Origin: Candidatus Saccharimonadota bacterium | GTDB taxonomy: Bacteria > Eremiobacterota > Xenobia > Xenobiales > Xenobiaceae | Direction of reading: 5' to 3' | NCBI GenBank assembly: GCA_004554425.1 | Contig: SFMI01000043.1 | Location: forward strand, 1 to 13,855 | DNA: 13,855 nt | Part shown: positions 1 through 7,137 of the stretch, one piece after another | Layout of the letters: each line of letters begins with the position of its first letter | Position numbering within the stretch: the stretch's first letter is position 1 | Translations under genes and position numbers: made by a program | The notes under the pieces: generated by a model | The model's input: only the letters and a program-made list of their open reading frames with translations | What the model was told of the DNA's origin: nothing | Database searches by the model: none

Positions 1-2
1 CT

Positions 3-1172
3 ATAGAAGCTGTAAATCTCAATGTGGCCATAGATACTCTAACTTCTAGCAAACTCAAAATTATTGAAATTGCTCCGCTGAAGTTTAATCCTCTGAGCTT
101 TCTAAGCGACTTCAAAGCGCTAAAAAGAGAATCTGTGGTAATGATGACCAGGCGTATGGTTGCTTTAGTTAAAGGTGGTCTATCCTTAGACAAAGCTCTT
201 ACAGTATTGCAAGAGCAAGAGGAAGACCAGAAGCTTAAGCCGGTTTTATCACAAGTTCTTCATGATGTACGCGTCGGCTCTACTGTTTCTTGGGCTATGT
301 CCAAGCATCCACAAGCTTTTGATACTCTCTATATATCTATGATTAAAGTAGGCGAAACTACTGGCGATATAGGTGCTTTGCTGGAACGTTTAGCTGACTT
401 TTTAGAACGGGATTTAAGTATTAGACAAAAAGCCAAATCGGCCATGACTTATCCTATTCTTATCTTGGTAGTCAGCCTTTTGGTTATAGGTGGTATTTTC
501 TTCTATATTATGCCACCCCTTTTAGGCGTATTTACCCAAATGACAGTAGGTACCGCCAACTTGCCTTTACCTACAAAGGTAATGTTCTTCCTGACCGATC
601 TCACGAAAAATCCCTTAACTTATCTGACGATAGCTCTTATAGCAGTTTATTACTTCTTCTTTGTACGCCCGTATCTGGAATCGCCCAGTGGCAAATTCAA
701 ATATGATAAGTTTAAGCTTACCGCTCCTGTCTTCGGAGAATTAAATAAAAAACTTTTAGTTGCCCAGTTTTGCCGTATTCTTTCCACTTTGCTGAGTACC
801 GGCGTTCCGGTAGTAAAAAGTTTGGAAATCTTAAAAGATTTTTCAGGTAATGACTATTTCAAACAAATGGTCATTATGCCGCTTATAGATGGCATAAAAG
901 AAGGCCAATCAATGTCAGCCATCCTTGAAGAAGACGGTTTCTTCCCCACTATGGTTCAAAGCATGATGGCTGTAGGTGAAACAACTGGTGAAATGCCGCG
1001 TATGCTAGCCCGCGTCTCTGACTTTTATGACAAGGAAGTCATTTATGCTTTAGAGAGCATGCTCAACTTGGTTGAGCCGATTATGATCGGTGGTATGGGT
1101 ATGTTGGTTTGCTTTATTCTCTTATCAGTATTTTTACCTCTCTATCAAGCTATCATGAATATGAGCGCTTAA
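3..1172 (+). CDS. Type II secretion / type IV pilus inner-membrane platform protein (GspF/PilC family), 5' end outside window
   Basis: Polytopic inner-membrane platform protein that couples the assembly/retraction ATPase to pilus or pseudopilus polymerisation. Two GspF domains are visible, numbered from the GTG at 24: about residues 40-170 and 245-375. Each carries the family signature VGETTG (109-114 and 317-322). Hydrophobic segments lie near 143-168, 197-214 and 350-374, as is usual for the family. The reading frame is open from base 3 with no upstream stop. The residues before and after the GTG (EAVNLNVAIDTLTSSKLKII) look like the short N-terminal family region that precedes domain 1, so the true start is probably outside the window. 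I cannot tell type IV pilus PilC from GspF without the neighbouring ATPase and pilin genes. The next gene is convergent, so this is probably the last gene of its operon on this side. Confidence 0.93.
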   Translation: MEAVNLNVAIDTLTSSKLKIIEIAPLKFNPLSFLSDFKALKRESVVMMTRRMVALVKGGLSLDKALTVLQEQEEDQKLKPVLSQVLHDVRVGSTVSWAMSKHPQAFDTLYISMIKVGETTGDIGALLERLADFLERDLSIRQKAKSAMTYPILILVVSLLVIGGIFFYIMPPLLGVFTQMTVGTANLPLPTKVMFFLTDLTKNPLTYLTIALIAVYYFFFVRPYLESPSGKFKYDKFKLTAPVFGELNKKLLVAQFCRILSTLLSTGVPVVKSLEILKDFSGNDYFKQMVIMPLIDGIKEGQSMSAILEEDGFFPTMVQSMMAVGETTGEMPRMLARVSDFYDKEVIYALESMLNLVEPIMIGGMGMLVCFILLSVFLPLYQAIMNMSA

Positions 1173-1229
1173 ATAGAGAAAAGCGTTAGAACGCATCGGC
1201 TCTTTACAGCGAATAATAATAAGAAGAAG

Positions 1230-1264
1230 ATACCTGTCTCATTATTTTGGGCAGGTATTTTTAT
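1230..1264 (+). terminator. Rho-independent terminator after gspF-like gene
   Basis: ATACCTG (1230-1236) pairs perfectly with CAGGTAT (1252-1258). The stem can be extended inward by G-T and C-G pairs, and the right arm runs into a T-rich tract. It lies about 60 nt after the stop codon at 1172. Confidence 0.8.
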
Positions 1265-1302
1265 TTATATAATATATGCAAAAAAAGAGTAACCAGCAAG
1301 AC

Positions 1303-1342
1303 AAAAAAAGAGCCGCCAGCCAAAGGCTGACAGCTCCTTTTT
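1303..1342 (-). terminator. Terminator of the secreted-protein gene, possibly bidirectional
   Basis: Nested hairpin: GAGC (1310-1313) pairs with GCTC (1333-1336), and inside it CAGCC (1317-1321) pairs with GGCTG (1325-1329) around an AAA loop. On the minus strand the stem is followed by seven T (A-run at 1303-1309). On the plus strand it is followed by CTTTTT, so it may also act as a second terminator for the convergent gspF-like gene. It lies about 65 nt past the stop at 1401. Confidence 0.8.
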
Positions 1343-1400
1343 CTAACTATCTATCGGTATATGCTTTTTCAAGCAACTACCGCTAAGATTAGCAGAAGAC

Positions 1401-2753
1401 TTACTTAATAACGCTAGCCATGTCGACTTTGCGCATCTCGCGGCAGTTAGGCCACCAGTCGAAGGACTTGAAGGTCTGACCGTTGCGCACGAAGGTGCTG
1501 GCATAGTTGTTGTGGCTGACTTTGATGGAAGTGATGCCAAGTTCGTCTAAGGTCTTGAGCTCGTTGGCTTCGGCGATACCGTTAGCATTGACGTCGGTCC
1601 AAACTCTGAGCTCTTTGAGCTCAGCGCCTTCGAGGGATCCGCTGTTGTCAACATCTAAAGAGGCCATCTCTTCGTAACCGTTGTCGAAACCGTTGGCAAT
1701 ACCGAAGAGGTTGGTTCCCTTTACGCTACCATCGGCGTTAGGACGGCAGAGTAAACCATCGTTGGCGCCTACCCACTCAGTCAGAACAGGGAAGCCGTTG
1801 CCGAAGAAGTCGAAAGCGACTACCTTGTCACTGAAGCTGTCGTGAGCCAAGTACTGACCGTTGGAAGCTTCGATCTTACCATCGCCATCTAAGTCCAAAA
1901 CGATAGGGCTGTAGACACGGGTGGAGTTCATCTGGTAAACAACAGTCTTGGTACCAGTCTTGGTAGTGGTGTTGGTTACGGTATCCTGGGTGATGTGATC
2001 TCTCTCATACACGTGGTTACGGGTATAGTAGTCATCACGAATCTCGTTGATGGTGGCTTTACCATTAGCAGTGTAAGCATTGAAGATAGAATCGGGGTCA
2101 CCGACCAAGATCGTACCGGGCTCGTAAGTAGTACCAGTGTAAGTGAGCTTGCTACCATCATAGGTAGTGGTCATCTTAGACTTGTTCTCTTTATATTCGG
2201 TGTACTTGTTGGTGGTGTTCTTCTGTCTGCTGCTGGAAGTGCTAGTTTTTACGCTGCCGCTCTCAGAGCTACTCCAGCCAGAGTAATTATAAGAGCTGCC
2301 CATGTACTTAGAGTTATTCAAATGGTACATGGTGTTGAGCTGTCCACTAGTCACACCATAACGGTTCTTCTGACGATCGAAACCATAGTCTCTCAAGTTG
2401 CTGGAAACCCAACCTTTAAGAGTGCTAACATCGGAAGGATTGGTGGTAGTATACTCATAGGTCTTAGTTTCAGACCTGTGATCACTGTTACCATTAATCT
2501 TTCCGTAGTATGTCACAGTACCCTTGACGATGTACTTAGTACCGCCACTCTTGTCGACAGTTTTGTTTACAACCTTGTCGTTCAAGTGCTTTTCGTTGGT
2601 AACGTAAGACTTGGTATCGGTGTAGTTGTTGCGAACAGTAGTATTAACGGTAGTAGTGCTTCCACCGGTAACATCAGTTACACCAGCGGTAGCGGGAACA
2701 GCGAATAGACCTACAGCTAGAGCGGTAGCTAGAATACCATAACGATAATTCAT
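1401..2753 (-). CDS. Secreted protein with C-terminal DLDGDG / EF-hand-like calcium-binding region
   Basis: A 450-residue exported protein of unknown function. The N-terminus is a typical Sec signal peptide: short positive start, hydrophobic core, and an ATA-G cleavage site near residues 21-24. Residues about 24-275 are rich in Thr, Ser, Asn, Lys and Tyr with low complexity, and resemble an extracellular stalk or repeat-like segment. From about 282 the protein changes to a C-terminal module seen in many large RTX-like and surface proteins: PIVLDLDGDG (283-292), FDFFGNG, TEWVGANDGLL, NLFG, then two more acidic loops, DVDNSGSLEGAE (367-378) and DVNANGIAEANE (387-398), and a conserved ELRVWTD segment between them. 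These loops have the D-x-D/N-x-D/S-G spacing of calcium-binding EF-hand-like sites. The start is firm: GGAGG lies 7 nt before the ATG. The gene is monocistronic, with its own promoter candidate and terminator. Function could be adhesion, surface structure or calcium-dependent secretion; none is proven. Confidence 0.85.
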   Translation of the reverse strand: MNYRYGILATALAVGLFAVPATAGVTDVTGGSTTTVNTTVRNNYTDTKSYVTNEKHLNDKVVNKTVDKSGGTKYIVKGTVTYYGKINGNSDHRSETKTYEYTTTNPSDVSTLKGWVSSNLRDYGFDRQKNRYGVTSGQLNTMYHLNNSKYMGSSYNYSGWSSSESGSVKTSTSSSRQKNTTNKYTEYKENKSKMTTTYDGSKLTYTGTTYEPGTILVGDPDSIFNAYTANGKATINEIRDDYYTRNHVYERDHITQDTVTNTTTKTGTKTVVYQMNSTRVYSPIVLDLDGDGKIEASNGQYLAHDSFSDKVVAFDFFGNGFPVLTEWVGANDGLLCRPNADGSVKGTNLFGIANGFDNGYEEMASLDVDNSGSLEGAELKELRVWTDVNANGIAEANELKTLDELGITSIKVSHNNYASTFVRNGQTFKSFDWWPNCREMRKVDMASVIK

Positions 2754-2831
2754 AGTCTTTCCTCCATTACAGATACGCTAATATATTAAGGCTCCTCCCC
2801 CAGAGCTCGATTGCCTAGAAACTCTTCCGTG

Positions 2832-2842
2832 CCTTCATTATA
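2832..2842 (-). promoter_or_regulatory. -10 box TATAAT overlapping shared AATGAAGG element, upstream of secreted-protein gene
   Basis: On the minus strand a perfect TATAAT (2842-2837) lies about 84 nt before the ATG at 2753. I see no convincing -35 box at 16-18 nt. The octamer AATGAAGG (2839-2832) overlaps the last three bases of the -10 box. The same octamer occurs upstream of terD and of the Ca2+ ATPase gene in the same orientation. Confidence 0.5.
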
Positions 2843-3212
2843 CGCGGATTTGAGATGGTATGCTATATGTTTTATCAAAAAAAACGTATTTTTCTGCAAA
2901 TAAAAAAAGCAATATGTTAATTTTTATATAAGTAAACTATATGATGCCATTTATCGTATAAATACAATATGTTTAATATTTATACTTACAAAACCGTCAT
3001 TTATAATAGCACATCACCTTATTAGCAATTAAACTAAAAACAGTTTTTATTTATAATTAGAGTGCCATTTATGCGACAACAGACTATACACTTTTTGCTA
3101 AGTTATGGATTGAGAAAAAAATAAAAGCGCCCCTTGCTGTTGTACTTAAAGCGAACTAGGCACTTATTGGTACCAAATTGTAGCAATTAAGTAAAAACAG
3201 CGACAGAGCGCG
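2843..3212. other. AT-rich intergenic region without a gene
   Basis: This is most of the 499-bp gap between the secreted-protein gene and terD. It is AT-rich, with many stops in all frames and no ORF or RNA gene that I recognise. The decamer TGCCATTTAT occurs twice (2945-2954 and 3063-3072), and GTCATTTATAAT is a looser match between them. The repeat could be a protein-binding site or chance. Confidence 0.5.
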
Positions 3213-3233
3213 ATATAGGAAATAAGCCTATAT
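3213..3233 (-). terminator. Hairpin just downstream of terD, possible terminator
   Basis: A perfect 7-bp stem, ATATAGG (3213-3219) with CCTATAT (3227-3233) and a 7-nt loop, lies 20 nt after the terD stop. On the minus strand no T-run follows directly (one comes about 16 nt later). On the plus strand AATTTTT follows. The placement suits a terminator, but the sequence makes a weak one. Confidence 0.35.
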
Positions 3234-3252
3234 AATTTTTACGCAGAAAAAA

Positions 3253-3834
3253 CTAAGCGGCGTCGATGCCGAAGTTGGCACACAGAGCGGCTAAACCACC
3301 GTTGAAGCCTTCACCGATAGCCTTAAAGCGCCAGTCGCCTCCTTTGCGGTACAGTTCGCCAAATACGATGGCAGTTTCATTACTGAAGTCTTCCTCTAAA
3401 TCGTAGCGCGTAACTTCCTTGTTATTTGAGTCGTCAACGATACGTACATAAGCATTGGAAACCATACCAAAGTTTTGACCACGAGGGCCGGCCTCGTGAA
3501 TCGTTACGGTGAAGGAAATACCGGTAATATTCTGAGGGACTTTGTCCAAATCGATGACGATCTCTTCGTCGTCGCCTTCGCCGTCGCCAGTTCTGTTGTC
3601 GCCCATGTGCTCGACAGAGCCAGAGGGATGGAGCTTGTTATTATAAAAGACGAAGTCGGTTTCGGTAGTGACTTTACCATTAGGGCCGGTTAAGAAAGCG
3701 GCAGCATCTAAGTCAAAATCGTATCCACCATCGTACTTGTTGGTGTCCCAGCCAAGACAAATGCGAACTTTTTTCAAACTGGGGTTCTCTTTAGATAAAT
3801 TAACTCTTCCACCCTTGCTCAAACTAACTGCCAT
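3253..3834 (-). CDS. terD: TerD-family stress/tellurium-resistance protein
   Basis: A 193-residue single-domain TerD protein of the usual family length. TerD proteins are soluble Ca2+-binding beta-sandwich proteins linked to tellurite, oxidative and phage stress; their exact biochemical role is unsettled. Family landmarks are all present: the N-terminal SLSKGGRVNL, ICLGWD (25-30), the acidic Ca-binding motif DFDLDA (39-44), FVFYNN (61-66), the second acidic loop GDNRTGDGEGDDE (78-90), and the C-terminal ELYRKGGDWRFKAIGEGF with GFNGGL. The start is well supported by AGGAGG 8 nt before the ATG. It is transcribed alone, with its own promoter candidate and with terminator candidates on the ATPase side. 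This is the only free-standing canonical TerD in the window; most paralogous domains in the rightward operon lack its acidic motifs. The symbol reflects the family; TerE/TerZ-type naming cannot be excluded. Confidence 0.93.
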   Translation of the reverse strand: MAVSLSKGGRVNLSKENPSLKKVRICLGWDTNKYDGGYDFDLDAAAFLTGPNGKVTTETDFVFYNNKLHPSGSVEHMGDNRTGDGEGDDEEIVIDLDKVPQNITGISFTVTIHEAGPRGQNFGMVSNAYVRIVDDSNNKEVTRYDLEEDFSNETAIVFGELYRKGGDWRFKAIGEGFNGGLAALCANFGIDAA

Positions 3835-3864
3835 GGTTTAGTCCTCCTCTATTTAGACCTTGCA

Positions 3865-3872
3865 CCTTCATT
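3865..3872 (-). promoter_or_regulatory. Shared AATGAAGG element in the terD leader
   Basis: On the minus strand AATGAAGG (3872-3865) lies two bases downstream of the AATAAT -10 candidate and about 31 nt before the terD ATG. Its flanks resemble the copy at 2832: AATGAAGGTGC here, AATGAAGGCAC there. Confidence 0.35.
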
Positions 3873-3874
3873 GC

Positions 3875-3903
3875 ATTATTCGTGGTAATAAACATATACT
3901 CAA
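3875..3903 (-). promoter_or_regulatory. Sigma-70-type promoter of terD
   Basis: On the minus strand TTGAGT (3903-3898, four of six consensus matches) and AATAAT (3880-3875, five of six) are separated by exactly 17 bp. The predicted transcript begins about 33-35 nt before the terD ATG, leaving room for the strong ribosome binding site at 3843-3848. Confidence 0.6.
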
Positions 3904-3956
3904 AAAAATACAGCTGAGGGCACTTTCAGGAATACAAACTGAATAGCCTGTATTTT
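3902..3956 (-). terminator. Possible backup terminator between the ATPase gene and terD
   Basis: AAAATACAG (3905-3913) can pair with CTGTATTTT (3948-3956), a 9-bp stem with a 34-nt loop. On the minus strand the stem runs into a T-run (A-run at 3902-3908). The long loop makes it less convincing than the hairpin at 4035-4074. It abuts the terD -35 candidate. Confidence 0.35.
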
Positions 3957-4032
3957 CGTTGCCTTAGAATATCTTCCTTTTTTTGGTAAGAGAAAAAAAT
4001 CAATATAAAGAATAAAAAAAGAAAAATGTACC

Positions 4033-4074
4033 AAAAAAGGCTGTTCTACGTTTTACCAACGAAAACAGCCTTTT
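4033..4074 (-). terminator. Strong terminator of the Ca2+ ATPase gene
   Basis: AAAAGGCTGTT (4035-4045) is a perfect reverse complement of AACAGCCTTTT (4064-4074), giving an 11-bp stem with an 18-nt loop. A-rich and T-rich flanks would produce U-runs in either direction. It begins 23 nt after the ATPase stop and should insulate terD from ATPase transcription. Confidence 0.88.
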
Positions 4075-4096
4075 ATAAATAGTTTATGTCAAACTT

Positions 4097-6721
4097 TTAT
4101 TTGCTATGGTGCATGATAACTTTACGAATCATATCGATAGGAATGACCAAGAAAGCTAAACCAAGGCACACAGCCCAAGTTTGCATAGTAAGAGGCTCAA
4201 CGCTTAAAGCAACTCCACCAAATTCAACAAAGAGGAATTGGATGATGAAGATAGCGACCATAACCAACAAGAAGTTAAGGTTAAGGCCCAAGCCCTTAAA
4301 GGTGTTGATATGCTCAGTCCTAGCATTGAAACCGTTAAAAGTAATAGCCATCATGAAAGTAGCAAAGAGAGCCGACTTCAGATAAGTAGTATCGGGATCG
4401 GTAATATTGATGCAGCCGAACCAATCCCAAACTGTCGGGCAGAAGCGGATCGCTAAGCAAAGAACGGTAATATAGAATGCGCTGATAAGCACTTCTATAA
4501 ACATATCCTTGCTGACAATACTAGCCGAACGAGGAATAGGCTTCTCTTGCATATACTCTTTCAAAGCAGGTTCGCTACCGAAAGCAATGGCCGCTAAAGT
4601 ATCCATAGCCAAATTGACTAAGAGCAACTGAATTACGGTCATCATTACGTTTTCACCCATCATCGGGCCGATGAAGCAAGTGAGTACGGCAGCTACGTTT
4701 ACAGTAAGCTGGAAGATGAGGAACTTGCGGATGCTCTTAAACATCGTACGGCCGTAAAGAATGGCCTTTTCGATAGATAAGAAGTTGTCATCCAAAATAG
4801 TAATATCGCCAGCTTCTTTGGCTACTTCAGTACCGCTTCCCATAGCGAAACCAACGTCGGCTTTTTTCAAAGCGGGAGAGTCGTTGACGCCGTCACCGGT
4901 CATACCTACAACTAAGTTAAGCTCTTGAGCAATGCGCACTAAGCGACTCTTGTCAGTAGGCAAAGCGCGAGCAATAACGCGCAGGTTGGGCAAGATCTTT
5001 TTGAGCTCTTCGTCGCTCTTCTCGCCCATTTCTGCTGAAGTTAAAGCAACGTGCTCAGGCTGGGTAAGTAAGCCAGCTTCTTTAGAAATAGCTACAGCGG
5101 TTTCTTTACGGTCACCAGTAACCATGACAACCTGGATGCCGGCATTTTGTACTTCTTTGATGGCGTCTATAGCTTCTTGACGTACGTTGTCACGAATGCT
5201 GATAACACACAATAAAGTGAGATTCTCATCATCCTTTTCGCCATCGACTTTAGCTACAGCCAGCAAACGCATGGAGCGTCCAGCTTGAGTATCAATGTAG
5301 GAAGTAATGGTCTCTTTATCAGTGAAAGGCTGAACGATACCATTTTCGTCGACAAAACTATTGCAACGAGCGATAATCTTTTCCGGAGCGCCTTTAACGA
5401 AAGTAACCAACTTACCGTCGCGATGAACGGTTACACTGGAGCTCTTTTTATTGGAATCGAAAGCGTTGAAAACTTTGACGCTACTCTTATCAATAGATTC
5501 GGCTTCTTGAGCTTCAATTAAGTAGGCCATCAAAGCGCGGTCGGTGCTGTTGCCGCCGATAACGTTGCCATTGCTAGCAGAAGCACTATTGTTGATACCA
5601 ACACCAGCTACGATGTCAGTACGCAAAGCCACATTGACTTCACTTAAAGAAGAGAAAGTTTTGACTACATTTCCAGTAGCCATTTCCACTACGGAAAGGC
5701 GGCCTTCGGTGATAGTTCCGGTCTTATCGCTGAAAAGTAAGCTTAAACTACCGGCAGTTTCCAAACCGTTAATTTTGCGAACCAACACATTATCTTTGGC
5801 CATTTTTAAACTCTGGAAAGAGAGCAAAATGGAGGTAAGCATGGGCAAACCTTCGGGAACAGCGCAAACGATAATGGTAACAGCTACGGTGATAGCGTTG
5901 ATAAGCAACCTGACCCATTCATAAAAGCCCTGGGGAAGATCACCGGAAATGAAAGTCTTGGCCAAAATGCCCAAAACGATAGCGATAGCGCCAATATAAC
6001 CGAAAGTGGAGATCTGCTGAGCCAATTTGCCAAGTTTAACTTGCAAAGGAGTCTCGCGAGTATCTTCCTGAACTTCCAAGGCCAATTCACCGAAGAGAGT
6101 CTTATCGCCGACAACCTTAACTTCCATATGAGCTTCGCCGCCGCAAACTACGGTGCCGCGGTAAGCATAATGGAGGTTAAGTAAGTCTTTAATGTCGTAT
6201 TTTTTCTCGGATTCATCAGCTACAGGTCGTTTGGTAGCTTCCTCGGTCTCGCCATTCAAAGCAGCTTGATCGACTTTAAGTTCGCCTTCAACGATTTCAC
6301 CATCGGCGGGAAGCTTGTCACCAGCCTGGAGGAAGACAATATCGCCAACTACAATTTCGCTGACATGAACTTCGCTGAGTTTGCCATCACGAATGACTTT
6401 AGCCATTTCTTTGGCTTCTTCTTCAGCTTTCAAAGCAGAGGCTTTACCTTCTTGCTTACTTTCACTGATAGAAGACACACCATTAGCAATGATAATGGCT
6501 ACTAAAATGCCAACAGGCTCAAACCACTCAGCCTGTTTCATAAACCACAGCGCTAACTGAATAAGTAAAGCGACGCAAAGAATAATGATCATGGGATCCT
6601 TGAAGCCTTCAAAGATCTTTTTCCATAACGGATCCGGCGGAATTTGCGTTAATACGTTAGATCCGTATTTTTTCCGACTCGCCTCAACCTGAGACGCAGT
6701 CAAACCTTGTTTAAAACTCAT
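4097..6721 (-). CDS. Calcium-translocating P-type ATPase, PMCA type (P2B)
   Basis: ATP-driven Ca2+ export pump of the inner membrane, 874 residues from the chosen start. Visible in order (numbered from that ATG): an N-terminal cation-ATPase region with LTASQVEASRKKYG, transmembrane pair 1-2 (about 43-90), the actuator loop with NGET (156-159, a variant of TGES), PEGLP (289-293) in transmembrane helix 4, the phosphorylation motif DKTGT with D332, KGAPE (443-447) in the nucleotide domain, the hinge TGDGVND (608-614), and VNLAMD (702-707) in helix 6. All catalytic residues are present. The six-residue helix-6 motif fits the plasma-membrane Ca2+ class rather than the SERCA class. The longer frame begins at a GTG (6787) without a ribosome binding site and adds 22 residues unlike the family. 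The ATG at 6721 begins the family-like MSFKQGLTASQ and has an AGGAAGGT upstream, though at long spacing (about 12 nt). It stands alone between terD and the divergent TerD operon. Confidence 0.94.
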   Translation of the reverse strand: MSFKQGLTASQVEASRKKYGSNVLTQIPPDPLWKKIFEGFKDPMIIILCVALLIQLALWFMKQAEWFEPVGILVAIIIANGVSSISESKQEGKASALKAEEEAKEMAKVIRDGKLSEVHVSEIVVGDIVFLQAGDKLPADGEIVEGELKVDQAALNGETEEATKRPVADESEKKYDIKDLLNLHYAYRGTVVCGGEAHMEVKVVGDKTLFGELALEVQEDTRETPLQVKLGKLAQQISTFGYIGAIAIVLGILAKTFISGDLPQGFYEWVRLLINAITVAVTIIVCAVPEGLPMLTSILLSFQSLKMAKDNVLVRKINGLETAGSLSLLFSDKTGTITEGRLSVVEMATGNVVKTFSSLSEVNVALRTDIVAGVGINNSASASNGNVIGGNSTDRALMAYLIEAQEAESIDKSSVKVFNAFDSNKKSSSVTVHRDGKLVTFVKGAPEKIIARCNSFVDENGIVQPFTDKETITSYIDTQAGRSMRLLAVAKVDGEKDDENLTLLCVISIRDNVRQEAIDAIKEVQNAGIQVVMVTGDRKETAVAISKEAGLLTQPEHVALTSAEMGEKSDEELKKILPNLRVIARALPTDKSRLVRIAQELNLVVGMTGDGVNDSPALKKADVGFAMGSGTEVAKEAGDITILDDNFLSIEKAILYGRTMFKSIRKFLIFQLTVNVAAVLTCFIGPMMGENVMMTVIQLLLVNLAMDTLAAIAFGSEPALKEYMQEKPIPRSASIVSKDMFIEVLISAFYITVLCLAIRFCPTVWDWFGCINITDPDTTYLKSALFATFMMAITFNGFNARTEHINTFKGLGLNLNFLLVMVAIFIIQFLFVEFGGVALSVEPLTMQTWAVCLGLAFLVIPIDMIRKVIMHHSK

Positions 6722-7044
6722 AAAGGATGTTGTTACCTTCCTGATTTTTTGACACGACAAAACAGCTGACTGACCAGAATGCGGCACACATATGACCGCT
6801 TACAAAAACGCGAAGCGCCGATTGCAGACATTTAAGCCTTCATTTCATAAAAAATCAGCCGACCCAAGCTTTATTCTATGCCTATTCTTTAACTACTTTT
6901 ATTTTTTCAAAAAAAAAGATATGATTTAGCTCTCCAAGAGAAAAAGGTACTCACTGAAAGAAATGACCAACAAGTAACCGAAGCCTAAGTTAAAACCTAA
7001 ACAAAGCATAAACATATCAAAGAGAGAAATAAGATAAGGATTTG
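6722..7044. other. Divergent control region between ATPase gene and TerD-paralogue operon
   Basis: This non-coding stretch holds the control signals for both directions. For the ATPase (minus strand) there is the shared octamer at 6837-6844. For the operon (plus strand), TATGAT (6920-6925) is a usable -10 without a good -35, preceded by an extreme T/A tract (about 6898-6918) that could bend DNA or act as an UP-like element. A short palindrome, TCTCCAAGAGA (6931-6941), sits where transcription would start and could be an operator. No tRNA or protein gene is evident; minus-strand frames here are shadows. Confidence 0.5.
6837..6844 (-). promoter_or_regulatory. Shared AATGAAGG element upstream of the Ca2+ ATPase gene
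   Basis: On the minus strand AATGAAGGC lies about 116 nt before the ATG at 6721. It is preceded by TATGAA, a poor -10-like hexamer in the same relative place as the -10 boxes at the other two copies (2832 and 3865). Confidence 0.35.
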
Positions 7045-7080
7045 GCCCTCAAAAGTAGAAAGTTCTAAGGGGCGTTTTTT
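7045..7080 (+). terminator. Possible leader attenuator before the TerD-paralogue operon
   Basis: GCCCT (7045-7049) can pair with GGGGC (7069-7073, one G-T pair). Inside the loop TAGA/TCTA forms a second short helix. A G and then six T (7075-7080) follow immediately, as in an intrinsic terminator. It lies about 58 nt before the first ATG of the operon with no gene before it, so if real it would act as an attenuator or as an insulator. Confidence 0.3.
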
Positions 7081-7137
7081 AGCATCGAAATCAACACCTG
7101 GCAAAAAAGTATCACTTAAACAAACGGAGCAGGCACA

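Noticed and set aside
1995..2708. 237-codon plus-strand frame opposite the secreted-protein gene
   Set aside because: It lies wholly antisense to a gene with a signal peptide, ribosome binding site and recognised domain. Its product is a Val/Ile/Ser-rich string with no domain, as expected from the complement of Thr- and Asn-rich codons.
2945..3072. Direct repeat TGCCATTTAT in the AT-rich gap
   Set aside because: Only two copies of 10 nt in strongly AT-biased DNA; not enough to call a repeat element or operator.
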